DNA of 64,000 nt, from positions 249,283-313,282 of the forward strand of contig JAFDZP010000001.1 of the NCBI GenBank assembly GCA_018266835.1, given 5' to 3'. Made by a program: the position numbers and the translations under genes. Shown here piece by piece: positions 63,489 to 64,000 of this stretch. Numbering within the stretch: the stretch's first letter is position 1; each line of letters opens with the position of its first letter. The notes under the pieces are model-generated. The model ran no database searches and was not told the DNA's origin. It worked only from the letters and a program-made list of their open reading frames with translations. This DNA comes from Bacteroidota bacterium (GTDB lineage Bacteria; Bacteroidota; Ignavibacteria; Tepidaquicellales; Tepidaquicellaceae).

Positions 63489-63554
63489 ACATGGGAGCGC
63501 ATAGGACAACGCCAAGGTTAATTGTCCTTATAAGATGTGAGTGCCACCCCACGT
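63489..63554. promoter_or_regulatory. Hairpin in the leader of the kinase operon
   Basis: On the leftward transcript an outer stem ACGTGGG/CCCATGT (63548-63554 with 63489-63495, one wobble) encloses a 7-bp inner stem AGGACAA/TTGTCCT (63503-63509 with 63522-63528). It lies 21 to 86 bases before the start codon of copy C. It is not a riboswitch class I recognise. Confidence 0.5.
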
Positions 63555-63710
63555 AAACTTAAACTACGTAAAATTAAGACTAAATTTGAGTTAAAAATTT
63601 AGCGATACAATTTATTAACATTTCACTCAATAGCCGCAACTTAGTTGTAAAATAAATAGTTTCACCTCAAAAATTTAAAAGCTTTTTCTTATATTGAAAA
63701 AAAAGATTCT

Positions 63711-63944
63711 GTGTTTCATAAATTAGGTAAAGTATTTGAATTTCTCTTAACCGATTTTAGCGGTTCTTCTGAACTTACTAAAATGAGAAAAATTTATGAA
63801 TATCTGATACATGGAAAGGAAATGTACAAAACTGAAACCGATGAAGCTGAATATGTACCGCGGCTTACACCGGTTAAAAAAATCTTTATAATAGTGTTTA
63901 CTGCAATCATCATTTGTTTTTTATTTCTGATATTTTATGTCTAA
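63711..63944 (+). CDS. Small single-pass membrane protein of unknown function
   Basis: This is a 77-residue protein with a mostly polar N-terminal half (FEFLLTDFSGSSELTKMRKIYEYLIHG) and one transmembrane helix at about 57-76 near the C-terminus (KKIFIIVFTAIIICFLFLIF). The start is GTG, with a weak AAAAAAG-rich upstream; an ATG at residue 25 is the alternative start. It is divergent from the kinase operon. It could be a C-tail anchored protein. No family recognised. Confidence 0.6.
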   Translation: MFHKLGKVFEFLLTDFSGSSELTKMRKIYEYLIHGKEMYKTETDEAEYVPRLTPVKKIFIIVFTAIIICFLFLIFYV

Positions 63945-63965
63945 AAACTTTCGCTGAGAAAACTT

Positions 63966-64000
63966 TTGATTTTTATTTTGATAGCCATCATAGGAATTTA
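63966..64000 (+). CDS. Possible start of a truncated gene at the window edge
   Basis: From a TTG at 63966, or a CTG at 63954, the frame reads a hydrophobic N-terminus (LIFILIAIIGI) that looks like the beginning of a signal peptide or membrane helix. It runs to the end of the window, so nothing further can be said. Confidence 0.3.
   Translation, partial: MIFILIAIIGI

Noticed and set aside
1-64000. tRNA or rRNA genes
   Set aside because: No cloverleaf with TTCRA-type arm and no rRNA core sequence was noticed. A tRNAscan run would be decisive.

Overview
The window is a gene-dense, AT-rich bacterial chromosome segment with about 58 supportable protein genes, one structured RNA and many short intergenic repeats. 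No tRNA, rRNA, insertion sequence, phage or CRISPR array was seen. The best taxonomic reading is the Ignavibacteria / Bacteroidota-Chlorobi lineage. Six secreted proteins end in a type IX secretion (T9SS) type A sorting domain with the QNYPNPFNPxT signature usual in that lineage. The gene order pheT - coiled-coil gene - zapA - 6S-like RNA - rny resembles Bacteroidota, DUF3098, DUF3667 and BshC homologues are present, and many genes lack a strong Shine-Dalgarno sequence. The assignment is an inference from family content; no marker was compared with a database.

Layout. 1-10 kb holds housekeeping genes: pta, mnmA, a lysine-rich exported protein, pheT, zapA, 6S-like RNA, rny, coaE and a class-III aminotransferase. 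10-22 kb holds an aspartate carbamoyltransferase / dimethylargininase-like pair, exported and membrane-anchored metalloproteases, a NUDIX gene bracketed by direct repeats, an enoyl-CoA hydratase-family gene, smpB-tyrS and a pyruvoyl-dependent arginine decarboxylase. 22-36 kb holds small stress or ligand-binding proteins (YjbR, cupin, truncated haemoglobin), lipoate ligase, an MFS transporter, bshC, a heptosyltransferase-like gene, an RlmI-like methyltransferase, a type III polyketide synthase, an M20 peptidase, queF and ppk2. 36-50 kb holds an APH-fold kinase, two TIGR01777 epimerases, truA, nhaA and a 1689-residue alpha-2-macroglobulin. 50-64 kb is an accessory surface region: three consecutive BNR/Asp-box T9SS proteins, two tandem secreted endonuclease/exonuclease/phosphatase proteins, and two tandem soluble TPR-histidine kinases without an adjacent response regulator.

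The most unusual signal is in the intergenic DNA. A family of degenerate tandem arrays with a strict 7-nt period sits mostly just after stop codons. In four genes the order is stop codon, heptad array, terminator hairpin. At two convergent junctions a stop codon lies inside the array. The heptad sequences differ between loci but nearly all carry a stop trinucleotide, and a 7-nt step moves it through all three frames. Two further repeat families occur: palindromic elements built from CGCnAAG units spaced 9/12/9 nt (around 1.05-1.19 kb and 3.04-3.18 kb), and CCGAC-pair repeats that form about 93-bp direct repeats on either side of the NUDIX gene.
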